DNA of 64,000 nt from Sphingobacteriaceae bacterium GW460-11-11-14-LB5 (GCA_002151545.1 CP021237.1:3224001-3288000); one strand, 5' to 3'; shown: positions 1 to 8,876, counted from the first letter of the stretch. A program made the numbers and translations. Notes: a model not told the origin generated them from the sequence alone.

Positions 1-246
1 TTAATAAATTATCCTCATATCGGCGTAAAACTTTAATATCGCCAGATGATAATAGGTTCAATTATTTTTTATTTAAAAGCTAAAAATCAATGTATTATCT
101 GCAAAACGCAAAACCCGTCTGTTAATAGATACAAAAAATGATTTATTGTTTGTAAAAAAAGATTGCACAGCATTATTTATATTTACTTTTTTGTAAATTG
201 CGCGAATAACAGATATCCTTAAATCCTGTACGAAAGAATTTTAACA
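1..246. other. AT-rich intergenic leader
   Basis: No coding region is supported here. Reading frames on both strands are quickly closed by stops, including the reverse frame that enters from the window edge. The stretch is very AT-rich and presumably carries the promoter of the SGNH hydrolase that starts at 247, but I do not see a clean TAnnTTTG box. Confidence 0.6.
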
Positions 247-1221
247 ATGAAGTTTAGCGCAAAAGTTTTTCTATCTCTGCTGCTGCTTCTTGTTGTCCGC
301 ATCTCTTCCTTCGCTCAAGCGCAAAATCCCACCCGCGTAAGTTGCCCGGAAGCAGCCCAATATTATTCGAAAGACAGTATAAATATTGTAACCTTTGGGG
401 CCAGTACTGTTGAAGGTGTTAAGGGATTGGGTTTCCAAACCATGCTGGAGAACAACTTTTTGAACTGTTACACCAATAAGGTAGTCGATATTACTAACCA
501 CGGTATAGGCGGTCAGACTACTTTTCAGGGTTTGCTCAGAATTGATAATGCCATAGCCAATAGAACAGGTTTTATTGTGATTGATATGGGTATTAATGAT
601 GCTATAGCGATTGCTGCAGGCAAAGGAAGTATAGCCGAAAGTGTTGCAAATATGAGGGTGTTGATTACAGCAAGCCTTAAACAAAAATTGATTCCGATTT
701 TATGTACCCTTCAGTTTGTTGACGATAGGACTGTTAAAAGTTATGTTGCTGTAAATACCAATATCAGGAGCCTTAATACCGCATACCGGAAATTAGTTAC
801 CGAGTATAAAATATATTTAGCGGATGTAAATGCGGCGATGAGGCGCGATTTTTCGCTTTATCAGGATGCATTTCATCCAAATGCACGCGGTTATAGATTG
901 GTGAGTTATGTTATTTTCGATGCCATTAATAAAGCAATTTTTGATAAATTCTTAAAGTTTACCGTTTCTCAGAATTACCCAAATCCAGCGGCCATGCAAA
1001 CCTTTATTGATATTGTTTTGCCGGAAACGGATAAAATCAACATCCAGATTTACGATTTAATGGGCCGATTGGTAAAAACAGTGGTAAACGAATACCTTAA
1101 TACCGGAAAACACACTCTAGAAATCAATACTTCTGCTTTTGTTCCCGGCATTTATTTCTTCAAAATCTCTTCCGATTCGGGTCAATATAATTCTGCAAAA
1201 AAGTTTATTGTAGCGAGGTAA
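247..1221 (+). CDS. SGNH/GDSL-family hydrolase with T9SS C-terminal signal
   Basis: Secreted esterase/lipase-like hydrolase of 324 residues. An N-terminal signal peptide (about residues 1-23) is followed by an SGNH fold: block I is G-A-S with Ser53 as the likely nucleophile, block III is G-I-N-D at 115-118, and block V is D-A-F-H-P with Asp207 and His210 as the remaining catalytic residues. Residues about 239-324 are a type A sorting domain of the type IX secretion system, opening with V-S-Q-N-Y-P-N-P and closing with K-K-F-I-V-A-R. The protein should therefore cross the outer membrane and be anchored or released at the surface. The substrate (acetylated glycan or lipid ester) cannot be told from sequence. 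It stands alone, with the next gene 55 bases downstream. Confidence 0.9.
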   Translation: MKFSAKVFLSLLLLLVVRISSFAQAQNPTRVSCPEAAQYYSKDSINIVTFGASTVEGVKGLGFQTMLENNFLNCYTNKVVDITNHGIGGQTTFQGLLRIDNAIANRTGFIVIDMGINDAIAIAAGKGSIAESVANMRVLITASLKQKLIPILCTLQFVDDRTVKSYVAVNTNIRSLNTAYRKLVTEYKIYLADVNAAMRRDFSLYQDAFHPNARGYRLVSYVIFDAINKAIFDKFLKFTVSQNYPNPAAMQTFIDIVLPETDKINIQIYDLMGRLVKTVVNEYLNTGKHTLEINTSAFVPGIYFFKISSDSGQYNSAKKFIVAR

Positions 1222-1276
1222 CAAAAGATTTAAACATTAGTCTATTGATAGATTAATATGTTTTATACCTTTAACC

Positions 1277-1831
1277 ATGACCACTGAGACATTTTTCACC
1301 AATGAAGTTATTGATCTCGATCTTCTCCCAAAATACGAAGACATTCAGTTAGGCCAGCCACATCCCGATTATTGGAAAATCATCTGCATCAATCTGTTCA
1401 TCTTTTTTGGCCTGCTAGGCATAACTGTTGGTTTACTCCTGTTCTTTATCGATGAAGTAAAAGCAAACGCAAAATGGATTATCCCGCTTTATCTTGCTTT
1501 ATTAGCCATCTTCTTTTTACTCTTTCGTGCCAGTTTTAAAAAACGCGGTTATGCCATCCGTACACATGATGTAATCTATAAAAGTGGGATTATTGCCGAA
1601 TCGACCACAATTGTACCTTTAAACAGGATTCAGCATATCGAATTAAATGAAGGGATTTTTTCCAGGATGTACAAATTGGGATCATTACAAATATTTACCG
1701 CAGGTGGCCAAACCGGGCATATCCATATTTCGGGTATTGCCATTGACGAGGCAAAGCGTATTAGAGACCTGCTTTTGAAAAAACTAGACCTGCTCGAAAA
1801 CCCAATAACTGAATTGAATCCTAATGAATAA
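1277..1831 (+). CDS. PH-domain (bPH2, YdbS-like) membrane protein
   Basis: Two adjacent transmembrane segments (about residues 36-58 and 67-82) are followed by a bacterial pleckstrin-homology domain of the bPH2/DUF304 type, recognisable from 'IVPLNRIQHIELNEG' and the following 'GSLQIFTAGGQTG'. At 184 residues it has the size of the YdbS partner of the YdbS/YdbT pair. The end overlaps the start of the 501-residue YdbT-like gene by 8 bases, so the two are translationally coupled and probably form one membrane complex. The molecular role of these proteins is poorly defined: Bacillus homologues have been linked to envelope stress, and I do not extend that here. Confidence 0.88.
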   Translation: MTTETFFTNEVIDLDLLPKYEDIQLGQPHPDYWKIICINLFIFFGLLGITVGLLLFFIDEVKANAKWIIPLYLALLAIFFLLFRASFKKRGYAIRTHDVIYKSGIIAESTTIVPLNRIQHIELNEGIFSRMYKLGSLQIFTAGGQTGHIHISGIAIDEAKRIRDLLLKKLDLLENPITELNPNE

Positions 1832-3329
1832 CGATTTTAGCAAACCGCAACGCGAATCGGCCTTTGGTATCATCATCATGGGCTCCCATACCATGCTAAA
1901 AATTGGCAAAGCGAGTTTTTTCTTATTCATTATCGCATTTGTAAAAATGTCGGGCACTTCTTTTACCTATCTCCTGTTGGGCATTGCTGCGATCATCGTA
2001 TTCAGTTTCATATTTGCTTATTTATGGTATTTAAAATTCACCTTCTTTCTGAATAAAGAAAAGCAGGAATTTGTAGTGAATAAGGGGATATTCAATCGCG
2101 ATCAGGTCATTATTCAGCTTGATAAAATACAGCAGGTTAACATTAACCAGAATATGCTGCAGAAAATTATCGGTGTTTATGGTTTAAAAATCGATACTGC
2201 AGGGGCTCATGGCGAAGAAGTAAGCATAAAAGCCATCGACGAAACTTCGGCCTACAACCTTAAAGAGCATTTATTAAACAGAAGAGCCGCAATTGAAACG
2301 CCATTAGAAATTGAATTAGAAAACAAGAAGACAGCAGAAACACCATTTTTAAGAATAAGTGCCTGGACATTGTTTAAAGTTGGACTAACCTCTAATTATG
2401 GGCAAAGTTTAGCTTTACTTGCTGCTTTTTTTTACACCGTTATTTATGAGGGCAGGCAGTTGCTCGATGCTTTTAAAATTAATAAAGATGAAATTCAGAG
2501 CATGGTAACAGGTATGCTGACCATTGTTACCGTTTTTATCTTAATTGCCTGCCTATTAATGGTATTGTTGATTATTAATTTGGTGAGAACCTTTTACAAG
2601 TATTTCGAGCTCGAAATTAGTGAACATAAAAACACACTTTTACTCTCTTCAGGGCTAATTGCCAAGAAAAATACTCTGATTAGTCCCAATAAAGTCCAGA
2701 TTACCAAATACAGCCAGAATTACTTTCAGAAAAAGATGAATATGCTGAATATGAGTTTAAAACAGGCTCATTTTGGTCAAAGTAAAAAAGGACATGAAAT
2801 GCAAGGAAATACTTTGGAAATTCCGGGATGTAACCCTGGCGAACGGGATGAATTGCTAAAAATGATATTGGGTCAAATTCCTTTAAAAACAAAAACCTTT
2901 ATCCCTGACTGGCGTTTTTTGAATTTACCGATCTTCTTTAAACTGGTTTTGCCAGTTGTGGCATTTTTAATCATTGCGTTTAACATTCCTGAAGTTAAAC
3001 CTTATATCGGTGCATCAATTGTTTACTTTATTATAGGCACTTTGATGATTTATATCAGCTACCGCCGACATCGGATTTCAGTAAACCAGGATTTTATCAT
3101 TAAAAAAAGCGGAATCTGGGATATTTCGAATGAAATTGTAATGCCAAATAAAATCCAGGCCATTAGCACTTTTCAATATCCATGGCATAAAGGGGTTGAT
3201 GTTGGTCATCTTACCTTACATACGGCGGCTGGCCAGATTCACTTTAAATATGGAAATTATACCGAAATTAAACAGCTGGTTAATTACTGGTTGTATCAGG
3301 TAGAAAATGGAAACGAAGATTGGATGTGA
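1824..3329 (+). CDS. PH-domain (bPH2, YdbT-like) membrane protein
   Basis: A 501-residue membrane protein built from three repeats of paired transmembrane helices plus a bPH2 domain. The conserved bPH2 strand-turn appears three times: 'VIIQLDKIQQVNINQN' near residue 92, 'TLISPNKVQITKYSQN' near 285 and 'EIVMPNKIQAISTFQY' near 437. The triplicated architecture is that of YdbT-like proteins, which are found beside a single-domain YdbS-like protein as here. The start overlaps the upstream gene by 8 bases. Function is unassigned; an envelope-associated complex with the upstream product is the reasonable inference. Confidence 0.88.
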   Translation: MNNDFSKPQRESAFGIIIMGSHTMLKIGKASFFLFIIAFVKMSGTSFTYLLLGIAAIIVFSFIFAYLWYLKFTFFLNKEKQEFVVNKGIFNRDQVIIQLDKIQQVNINQNMLQKIIGVYGLKIDTAGAHGEEVSIKAIDETSAYNLKEHLLNRRAAIETPLEIELENKKTAETPFLRISAWTLFKVGLTSNYGQSLALLAAFFYTVIYEGRQLLDAFKINKDEIQSMVTGMLTIVTVFILIACLLMVLLIINLVRTFYKYFELEISEHKNTLLLSSGLIAKKNTLISPNKVQITKYSQNYFQKKMNMLNMSLKQAHFGQSKKGHEMQGNTLEIPGCNPGERDELLKMILGQIPLKTKTFIPDWRFLNLPIFFKLVLPVVAFLIIAFNIPEVKPYIGASIVYFIIGTLMIYISYRRHRISVNQDFIIKKSGIWDISNEIVMPNKIQAISTFQYPWHKGVDVGHLTLHTAAGQIHFKYGNYTEIKQLVNYWLYQVENGNEDWM

Positions 3330-3350
3330 GTTTTTTAAAGAATTAAAATA

Positions 3351-3722
3351 ATGAATATGAATACCAGGGAACAGATCATTTTAAACGAAAAGAGATTATT
3401 AACGGCCATACTGAATGGTGATGTTGCAGACCTTAATCTGCTTTTGCATGAAGATTTACTTTTTAACCTGCCCAATGGAATAACCATAACAAAGGCCATG
3501 GATTTGGAAACTTATACATCCGGAAGTATCGATGTAAATTCTATTATCCCCTCTGAACAGCAAATTAACCTGATTAATGATACTGCAGTTGTTAGTGTTA
3601 AAATTGAGCTAAAGGCCATATATGCTTCACAAGCTATCGAAGGTATTTTCAGGTATTTGAGAGTCTGGAAGTTGTTTGATCAGGAATGGAAAGTAATTGC
3701 CGGAAGTTGTGTGGCCATATAA
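3351..3722 (+). CDS. NTF2-like (SnoaL/DUF4440-type) protein
   Basis: A 123-residue protein with the alpha+beta cone pattern of the NTF2-like superfamily. An N-terminal helix ('EQIILNEKRLLTAILNGD') is followed by 'LLHEDLLFNLPNG', typical of DUF4440, and it ends in antiparallel strands ('RYLRVWKLFDQEWKVIAGSC'). There is no signal peptide, so it is cytosolic. Such domains bind small hydrophobic ligands or act as enzymes, and no catalytic residues allow a choice. It lies 21 bases after the PH-domain gene and may be the last gene of that transcript. Confidence 0.8.
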   Translation: MNMNTREQIILNEKRLLTAILNGDVADLNLLLHEDLLFNLPNGITITKAMDLETYTSGSIDVNSIIPSEQQINLINDTAVVSVKIELKAIYASQAIEGIFRYLRVWKLFDQEWKVIAGSCVAI

Positions 3723-3725
3723 AAA

Positions 3726-3762
3726 ATAACAGCTGCCAGGTTTAAATCCAGGCAGCTGTTAT
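3726..3762 (-). terminator. Hairpin terminator for the NmrA-type gene
   Basis: Arms ATAACAGCTGCC (3726-3737) and GGCAGCTGTTAT (3751-3762) form a perfect 12-bp stem with a 13-base loop between two convergent genes. The A run at 3721-3726 becomes a U run on the minus-strand transcript, so it best serves the leftward NmrA gene. It may also stop rightward transcription. Confidence 0.85.
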
Positions 3763-3769
3763 CGTTCAA

Positions 3770-4654
3770 TTAATCCTGGTATGCCGCAGCAAACTCAGCC
3801 GCAAAATCTTTAAGCTTAATGTTACCTAAAACGGGCCTGTTTTTATAATAATCTACAAAAAGTTTATTGCTTCTTATCGCATCGCCCATTTCTACGTAGT
3901 TTTTGGCTATTTCTTCCGGTAAACCCGCTCCTACCATTCCGTTAAATGCATCTTCATCGCTAAATTCTATCCATGGTAATTCCGGCTTATCGACTGCAGC
4001 ACCTAATATTTTTGCAACATCGGCTGGCGTACTTTCATCATCACTGGCGACATACTGTACGCTTTTACCTGTAAAATTACTTTCCAATACTTCAGCGGCT
4101 ACCTCTGCAATATTACGCGGATGCACCAAAACTAATTTTGCATCAGCACCAAAATTAGACCCTAAAATGTTTGCCTGTTTAACCATATCAATATTGGCTA
4201 AAAAGTTAATGTAGAAATAACCAGCATGCAAATGTTTTACATCTACCCCATTTAATGTAGCAAAAATATTTTCTACATCGTGTAATCCGGCAATAGGACC
4301 AGTTCCATCCGGCAGGTCTGCACCTACGCTACTTAAATTCACTACTTTTTTAACACCTGATTCTTTAATGGCAACAGCATAATTTTCGCCAATACTTTTA
4401 ATATATGCCCTAAATTTTGGTGCTGCAAAATTCGGCGGAACCATGGTGTAAATGGCATCAGCCCCAGAAAAGGCCGCTTTTAAAAATCCGATATCGCTTA
4501 CACTACCAATTAATGGTATTGCACCCAGCGATTTAATTTCTTCGGCTCTCTCAGCATTGCTGCTAATAATTTTTACTTCGTGACCTTTAGCTACCAATAT
4601 TTCGGCAAGTGGCTTTGTAATATTACCTGTTGATCCTGTTAATGTTATTTTCAT
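3770..4654 (-). CDS. NmrA-family NAD(P)-binding protein (atypical SDR)
   Basis: A 294-residue atypical short-chain dehydrogenase. A Rossmann nucleotide-binding turn G-S-T-G-N-I-T lies at residues 7-13 directly after the first strand, followed by 'GHEVKIISS' and the 'GADAIYTMVPP' strand of the NmrA/QOR2-like family. No classical Y-x-x-x-K catalytic pair is evident. Family members act as NAD(P)H-dependent quinone or azo reductases or as redox sensors, and the substrate is unknown here. The gene is divergent from an HxlR regulator. A TAGCTTTG box (complement of 4681-4688) with a TTG 20 bases upstream gives it a promoter that runs through the putative HxlR operator. Confidence 0.88.
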   Translation of the reverse strand: MKITLTGSTGNITKPLAEILVAKGHEVKIISSNAERAEEIKSLGAIPLIGSVSDIGFLKAAFSGADAIYTMVPPNFAAPKFRAYIKSIGENYAVAIKESGVKKVVNLSSVGADLPDGTGPIAGLHDVENIFATLNGVDVKHLHAGYFYINFLANIDMVKQANILGSNFGADAKLVLVHPRNIAEVAAEVLESNFTGKSVQYVASDDESTPADVAKILGAAVDKPELPWIEFSDEDAFNGMVGAGLPEEIAKNYVEMGDAIRSNKLFVDYYKNRPVLGNIKLKDFAAEFAAAYQD

Positions 4655-4680
4655 GATTTTTTGTTTTTAAATATTGAATA

Positions 4681-4719
4681 CAAAGCTATATTTGTACTTA
4701 CTTTTATACAAGTACTTAC
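4681..4719. promoter_or_regulatory. Overlapping divergent promoters and HxlR-type operator
   Basis: On the minus strand, TAGCTTTG (complement of 4681-4688) fits the -7 box TAnnTTTG of the NmrA gene, with a TTG (complement of 4709-4711) exactly 20 bases upstream as -33. On the plus strand, TATATTTG at 4687-4694 is a -7 box for the HxlR gene. An inverted repeat GTACTT (4694-4699) / AAGTAC (4710-4715) and a direct repeat GTACTTAC at 4694-4701 and 4712-4719 sit inside both promoters. The arrangement suggests one operator controlling both genes. Confidence 0.7.
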
Positions 4720-4735
4720 CCCAAAGTATGTAACT

Positions 4736-5089
4736 ATGACAGCTGTTAAAGAAAGTTCGACCCGTAATTTTAATAAAGGCATAGCGCTAACCAGCTGTCC
4801 TGTTACTTTTGTAATGGAAAAAATTGGTGGTTATTGGAAACCGATTATTATTTTTCATTTAATGAGCGGACCAAAACGCTACAGCGAGTTAAAACGTGCA
4901 ATACCACAGATCACTGAAAAAATGCTTATACAACACTTAAAGCAATTGCAAAATGATGAACTTGTTTATAGAGATGCGCAAGCAGTTGTTCCGCCGGTAG
5001 TTACCTACAGCCTCACAACATCGGGGCAGGATCTTTTTGAGGTATTGGATTCAATGGTAGATTGGGCCGTTAAAAACGGATCGGTTTAA
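4736..5089 (+). CDS. HxlR-family winged-helix transcription regulator
   Basis: A 117-residue MarR-like winged-helix repressor/activator of the HxlR (DUF24) family. The N-terminal conserved cysteine is present in 'TSCPVTFVMEKIGGYWKP', the recognition-helix region is 'YSELKRAIPQITEKMLIQHL', and the wing ends in 'VVTYSLTTSGQDL'. HxlR proteins often sense electrophiles, quinones or oxidants through this Cys, which suits control of the divergent NmrA-type reductase. I prefer ATG 4736 over a TTG at 4661, because the longer frame would run through the promoter and operator. Confidence 0.88.
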   Translation: MTAVKESSTRNFNKGIALTSCPVTFVMEKIGGYWKPIIIFHLMSGPKRYSELKRAIPQITEKMLIQHLKQLQNDELVYRDAQAVVPPVVTYSLTTSGQDLFEVLDSMVDWAVKNGSV

Positions 5090-5162
5090 CCTTGATAGGT
5101 ACTCCTTCTGACTATCTTTAATTGGAGGGAAGATATTGAGCAATAGGTAGCTTAAAACTTTG

Positions 5163-5189
5163 ACGTAGCGGTTAGCCAAGCCGCTACGT
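5163..5189. terminator. Stem-loop between convergent genes
   Basis: ACGTAGCGG (5163-5171) and CCGCTACGT (5181-5189) form a perfect 9-bp stem with a 9-base loop between the convergent HxlR and DUF493 genes. No strong U run follows on either strand, so it may be a weak bidirectional terminator or simply an mRNA 3' end structure. Confidence 0.5.
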
Positions 5190-5232
5190 GTAAAACCAAT
5201 ATTTTGCTAAAATTATTTTATACGTACGGGGC

Positions 5233-5562
5233 CTATAGTATCATTATTCCCTTAATGTTTCCGACTTGCTTATAAACAGCAATCACCTCATCAGCATTTT
5301 GCATGATCTTTTTTACGGTAATGGAAACATATTTCCCGGTTTTTGAAGCATGCTCAATAAACTCATCATCAGGTAAAACGGTACGCAAATCTTGTATTTT
5401 GTCTAGTCCGCCCGTAATAATAAATTTAAAATTGTACACACCCGGAAATTGCTCAACACTTTCCAGTTTCTCTTTTAAATTAGCATAAATATCTGTATTT
5501 GTTCCCTCCGGGATATCAGTAAACTCGATATCCTTATTTATTTTTTTCTCTTCCATTATCAA
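5233..5562 (-). CDS. DUF493 (YbeD-like) protein
   Basis: A 109-residue cytosolic protein of the DUF493/YbeD family. It has the ferredoxin-like beta-alpha-beta core 'PGVYNFKFIITG', then 'FIEHASKTGKYVSITVKKIMQNADEVIAVYKQV' at lower similarity and a short C-terminal strand 'IKGIMIL'. YbeD adjoins lipoate genes in enterobacteria and resembles ACT-type allosteric domains, but its role is not settled. Here it is monocistronic. The start is either the first or the third codon (M-I-M-E-E); both leave the fold intact. Confidence 0.85.
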   Translation of the reverse strand: MIMEEKKINKDIEFTDIPEGTNTDIYANLKEKLESVEQFPGVYNFKFIITGGLDKIQDLRTVLPDDEFIEHASKTGKYVSITVKKIMQNADEVIAVYKQVGNIKGIMIL

Positions 5563-6455
5563 AGCATATCAAATTCTATACCCAAATAAATAGGGTGCAA
5601 TTCTGACAGAATTTAAATAAATACAGGTCTGGCTTTTCTAAAAACCGATGGAGCAGATTTACCATAGCCATATTAGCCCCCAATAAAATAAAGGCCATTT
5701 TACCATATAAGATAGATAAGGGCCATGTAAGCCAATGCAGGATAGATTCTGACTACGAAGTAGCTATTAAACCTAAACTTAATAAGAACAACTAATATAA
5801 CAAGTGCAGCATGACGAGTGACAAAATAAACTATGGGTTTTACCCCCCAAATAGTAGCACAAACTCAATTTAAATAAACCATGGCGAAACGGATACCGGC
5901 CTGGTGGGCAATGCCTGTAGGCGTATGAGCAAAGCAAAGGGCTACCTAGGCCGATGAAATACAGGTTTGGCTTTTATATAAACCCATGGAGCTGATTTAC
6001 CATAGCCATATTAGCCCCCAATAAAATAAGGGCCATTTTACCATATAAGATAGATAAGGGCCATATAAGCAATACCGGATAGATTCTGACCACGAGGTAG
6101 CTATTAGACCTAAACTTAATAGAACAGCTAATAAAACTAGTTCAGCATGACGAACGATAGAATAGGCTGTGGGTTTTAATCCCTCAATAGTAGCACAAAC
6201 CCAATTTAAATAAACCTTGGCGAAGCGGATACCGGCCTTGTGGGTAATGCCAGCAGCAGTATGAGCAAAGCAAAGGGCTGCCAAATGCTATGAAATACGG
6301 ATGTAGCTTTCCTCAAAATCAATCAAAAACAAGTTCTTTTTACCATGTTAGACTATAAGTTTCAACAAGTCTAATGGCATGATTGATTCTGAAACAAGTT
6401 CAGAATGACGAACCGTTAGGACGACCGATTAGGTTTTAAACTAATTACTAACAAC
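5563..6455. other. Gene-free repeat region
   Basis: Roughly 0.9 kb without a supported gene between DUF493 and the helicase. It is dominated by the 338-bp tandem repeat (5623-6296) and a degenerate third partial unit to about 6420 that keeps the sequence TTCTGAAACAAGTTCAGAA and a following TGACGA. Frames within it are interrupted differently in the two copies, which argues against coding. Confidence 0.75.
5623..6296. repeat. 338-bp imperfect tandem duplication
   Basis: Copy 1 (5623-5960) and copy 2 (5961-6296) begin with ACAGGTCTGGCTTTT and ACAGGTTTGGCTTTT and stay alignable to the end. Shared blocks include TTTACCATAGCCATATTAGC, CATATAAGATAGATAAGGGC and ATGAGCAAAGCAAAGGGCT. Small indels and substitutions accumulate throughout, so this is an old duplication or two insertions of a dispersed element. 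A weaker third unit starts at 6297. Confidence 0.85.
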
Positions 6456-6488
6456 TTTGGCAAAAAGCGATAGGAATTGTTATTTTTG
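6456..6488 (+). promoter_or_regulatory. Bacteroidota-type promoter of the UvrD-like helicase
   Basis: TTTG at 6456-6459, a 21-base spacer and TATTTTTG at 6481-6488 match the TTTG / TAnnTTTG consensus used by the Bacteroidota primary sigma factor. It places transcription start just before 6513 and so favours the downstream TTG start codon of the helicase. Confidence 0.65.
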
Positions 6489-6512
6489 AACCTCAAAAAA
6501 ACAGGAGCCGAT

Positions 6513-8816
6513 TTGGATTATTTAGCAGGATTAAACCCACAACAAAGAGCAGCAGTAGAGAACACAAAAGGACCAGTAATGATTGTTGCAGGTGCAGGTT
6601 CGGGCAAAACCAGGGTAATTACATTTCGTGTAGCCCACCTTATCCAAACCGGTACTGATCCATTTAACATTCTGGTTTTAACCTTTACCAACAAGGCGAG
6701 TAAAGATATGCGTGAGCGTATTAGTAAAGTGGTTGGTGCAGAGGCAAAGAACATTTGGATGGGTACTTTTCACTCTGTTTTTGCGAAAATTTTAAGGGTA
6801 GAGGCCGAAAAAATCGGTTATCCGAGCAATTTTACCATTTATGATACGGATGATAGTAAAAGTGTAATCCGTGCGATTTTGAAAGAAATGCAGCTGGATG
6901 ATAAATTATATGCAGCGAACTTTGTTTTCAATAGAATTTCATCAGCTAAAAATAATCTAATTTCCTGGGGCGAATATCAGGCTAACGACCAGATACAGGC
7001 CGAAGATATCCAGAATAAACGTCCGTTGATTGGCCAGATTTACGAAACCTATGCTAAACGCTGTTTTAGAGCAGGTGCCATGGATTTCGACGATTTACTG
7101 TTCAAAACCAATATTTTATTGAAAGAACATCCGGATGTTTTAAATAAATACCAGCAGAAATTCAGGTACCTGATGGTGGATGAGTATCAGGATACCAACT
7201 TTTCGCAGTATACCATTGTGAAAAAACTGGCTGCTGCTTATCAGAACATCTGTGTGGTAGGTGATGATGCTCAGAGTATTTATGCCTTCCGTGGTGCAAA
7301 CATCCAGAACATTTTAAATTTCGAACGCGATTATCCTGATTTAAAGGTTTATAAATTGGAGCAGAATTACCGTTCTACCCAAAATATTGTAGATGCAGCC
7401 AGCAGTATTATTGCCAACAATAAAAACCAGCTCGAAAAAAATGTTTTCTCGGATAATGAACCTGGCGACCGCATTAAGGTTTCGCGGGCTTTTACCGATA
7501 ATGAAGAAGGTAAATTAGTTGCCGAAGCCATTATTCAGGAGCGCAGCACTAAAGGTTACCAGCACAACGATTTCGCCATTTTGTATCGTACCAACGCGCA
7601 AAGCAGGGCTATGGAAGAAGGTTTACGCAAATTAAACATCCCTTACAGGATATATGGCGGTCAATCTTTCTACCAGCGCAAAGAGATTAAAGATTTAATT
7701 GCTTACTTCCGTTTAACCTTTAATCCGAAGGATGAAGAGGCTATAAAGCGTGTCATTAATTATCCTAAACGTGGTATTGGCGATACCTCTATTGATAAAA
7801 TTATTGTTGCGGCAGACCAGCATGGAAAAACCATGTGGGATGTAATTTCAAACGCACACGAATATGTAGATGGGCGTTTAGCCAATCAATTGAACGATTT
7901 TGCCATGATGGTGCAAAGCTTTCAGGCAGAGGCAAAAAAGCTCGATGCCTATGATACTGCTTTATTTATTGCCCAACATGCAGGTATTTTAAAAGAATTA
8001 TATACCGATGATAGTGTTGAAGGACGTGCGAGATACGAAAATATTCAAGAATTATTAAACGGTATTAAGGAATTTGCGGAGCGCGAAGACATTGAAGAGA
8101 AAGGTTTGGATATCTTTATGCAGGATGTTGCGCTTTTAACCAATGATGATAAAGATGGAGATAAGAATAAGGATACGGTTTCTTTAATGACGATCCACTC
8201 AGCTAAAGGTTTGGAGTTTAAAAACGTGTTTATCGTAGGACTGGAAGAAAACCTGTTCCCCTCACAAATGTCGTTAACCAACCGAACTGATTTAGAAGAG
8301 GAGCGCCGTTTGTTTTATGTGGCCATTACCCGTGCCGAAGTGAAACTGACACTTACTTACGCTACTTCCCGATACCGCTGGGGAACTTTAACCAACTGTG
8401 AACCAAGTCGTTTCATCAACGAAATTAGTCCGAAGTTTTTAGAATTGGATGTTAAACCGGCAAAATCAACTAGTTTCGACGGAAACTTTGATGACGACCG
8501 CAAAACATGGACCTCGCAACCACGCGATTTCTTTAGCAAACCGAAACCAGCGGCCGGCGCAACTACTTCTGCCCCACCAGTCCGTCCGAAAACAACCTCG
8601 TTACTGGCAAAAGCACACGTGCCAACACCAGGCTTTACCCCATCGCAACCACATGAATTTCAGGGCGGTATGGAAGTGGAGCACGAAAAATTCGGTTTCG
8701 GAAAAATTATCAGCTTAGAAGGAACTTTGCCCGATGTTAAGGCAACTGTATTCTTCCAGGGTTTAGGTAATAAACAGCTATTGCTTAAATTTGCCAAGCT
8801 GATGATTGTAAAATAA
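6513..8816 (+). CDS. uvrD: UvrD/PcrA-type SF1A DNA helicase
   Basis: ATP-dependent 3'-5' DNA helicase of about 767 residues for repair and fork maintenance. All SF1A motifs are readable in order: Walker A G-A-G-S-G-K-T, motif II 'VDEYQDTN', motif III 'GDDAQSIYAFRGA', motif IV 'LEQNYRST', motif V 'TIHSAKGLEF' and motif VI 'EERRLFYVAITRA'. The C-terminus has a disordered Pro/Lys linker and the Tudor-like 'VEHEKFGFGKIISLEG' segment of PcrA/UvrD that contacts RNA polymerase in the family. The start is taken at TTG 6513 (product begins L-D-Y-L-A-G-L-N-P-Q-Q), preceded by AGGAG at 6503-6507. A TTG at 6477 would lie upstream of the -7 box. Confidence 0.93.
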   Translation: MDYLAGLNPQQRAAVENTKGPVMIVAGAGSGKTRVITFRVAHLIQTGTDPFNILVLTFTNKASKDMRERISKVVGAEAKNIWMGTFHSVFAKILRVEAEKIGYPSNFTIYDTDDSKSVIRAILKEMQLDDKLYAANFVFNRISSAKNNLISWGEYQANDQIQAEDIQNKRPLIGQIYETYAKRCFRAGAMDFDDLLFKTNILLKEHPDVLNKYQQKFRYLMVDEYQDTNFSQYTIVKKLAAAYQNICVVGDDAQSIYAFRGANIQNILNFERDYPDLKVYKLEQNYRSTQNIVDAASSIIANNKNQLEKNVFSDNEPGDRIKVSRAFTDNEEGKLVAEAIIQERSTKGYQHNDFAILYRTNAQSRAMEEGLRKLNIPYRIYGGQSFYQRKEIKDLIAYFRLTFNPKDEEAIKRVINYPKRGIGDTSIDKIIVAADQHGKTMWDVISNAHEYVDGRLANQLNDFAMMVQSFQAEAKKLDAYDTALFIAQHAGILKELYTDDSVEGRARYENIQELLNGIKEFAEREDIEEKGLDIFMQDVALLTNDDKDGDKNKDTVSLMTIHSAKGLEFKNVFIVGLEENLFPSQMSLTNRTDLEEERRLFYVAITRAEVKLTLTYATSRYRWGTLTNCEPSRFINEISPKFLELDVKPAKSTSFDGNFDDDRKTWTSQPRDFFSKPKPAAGATTSAPPVRPKTTSLLAKAHVPTPGFTPSQPHEFQGGMEVEHEKFGFGKIISLEGTLPDVKATVFFQGLGNKQLLLKFAKLMIVK

Positions 8817-8876
8817 GGACAAATTTCCATTTAGCCACGGAAACTCAGCTACACAGAAAATTAACAAAGATTCATC

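Noticed and set aside
271..684. 137-residue antisense frame over the SGNH hydrolase
   Set aside because: It lies wholly within a gene with clear catalytic motifs and a T9SS signal; the antisense product has no domain pattern.
5997..6284. 95-residue minus-strand frame inside copy 2 of the 338-bp repeat
   Set aside because: The same frame is broken in copy 1, the product is low in recognisable features, and it consists entirely of repeat sequence.
6477..6512. Upstream TTG start for the helicase
   Set aside because: It precedes the -7 box TATTTTTG, so it would not be transcribed from that promoter; the extra residues are atypical.
8449..8718. 89-residue frame within the helicase C-terminus
   Set aside because: Overlaps the in-frame linker and Tudor-like end of the helicase; no independent support.
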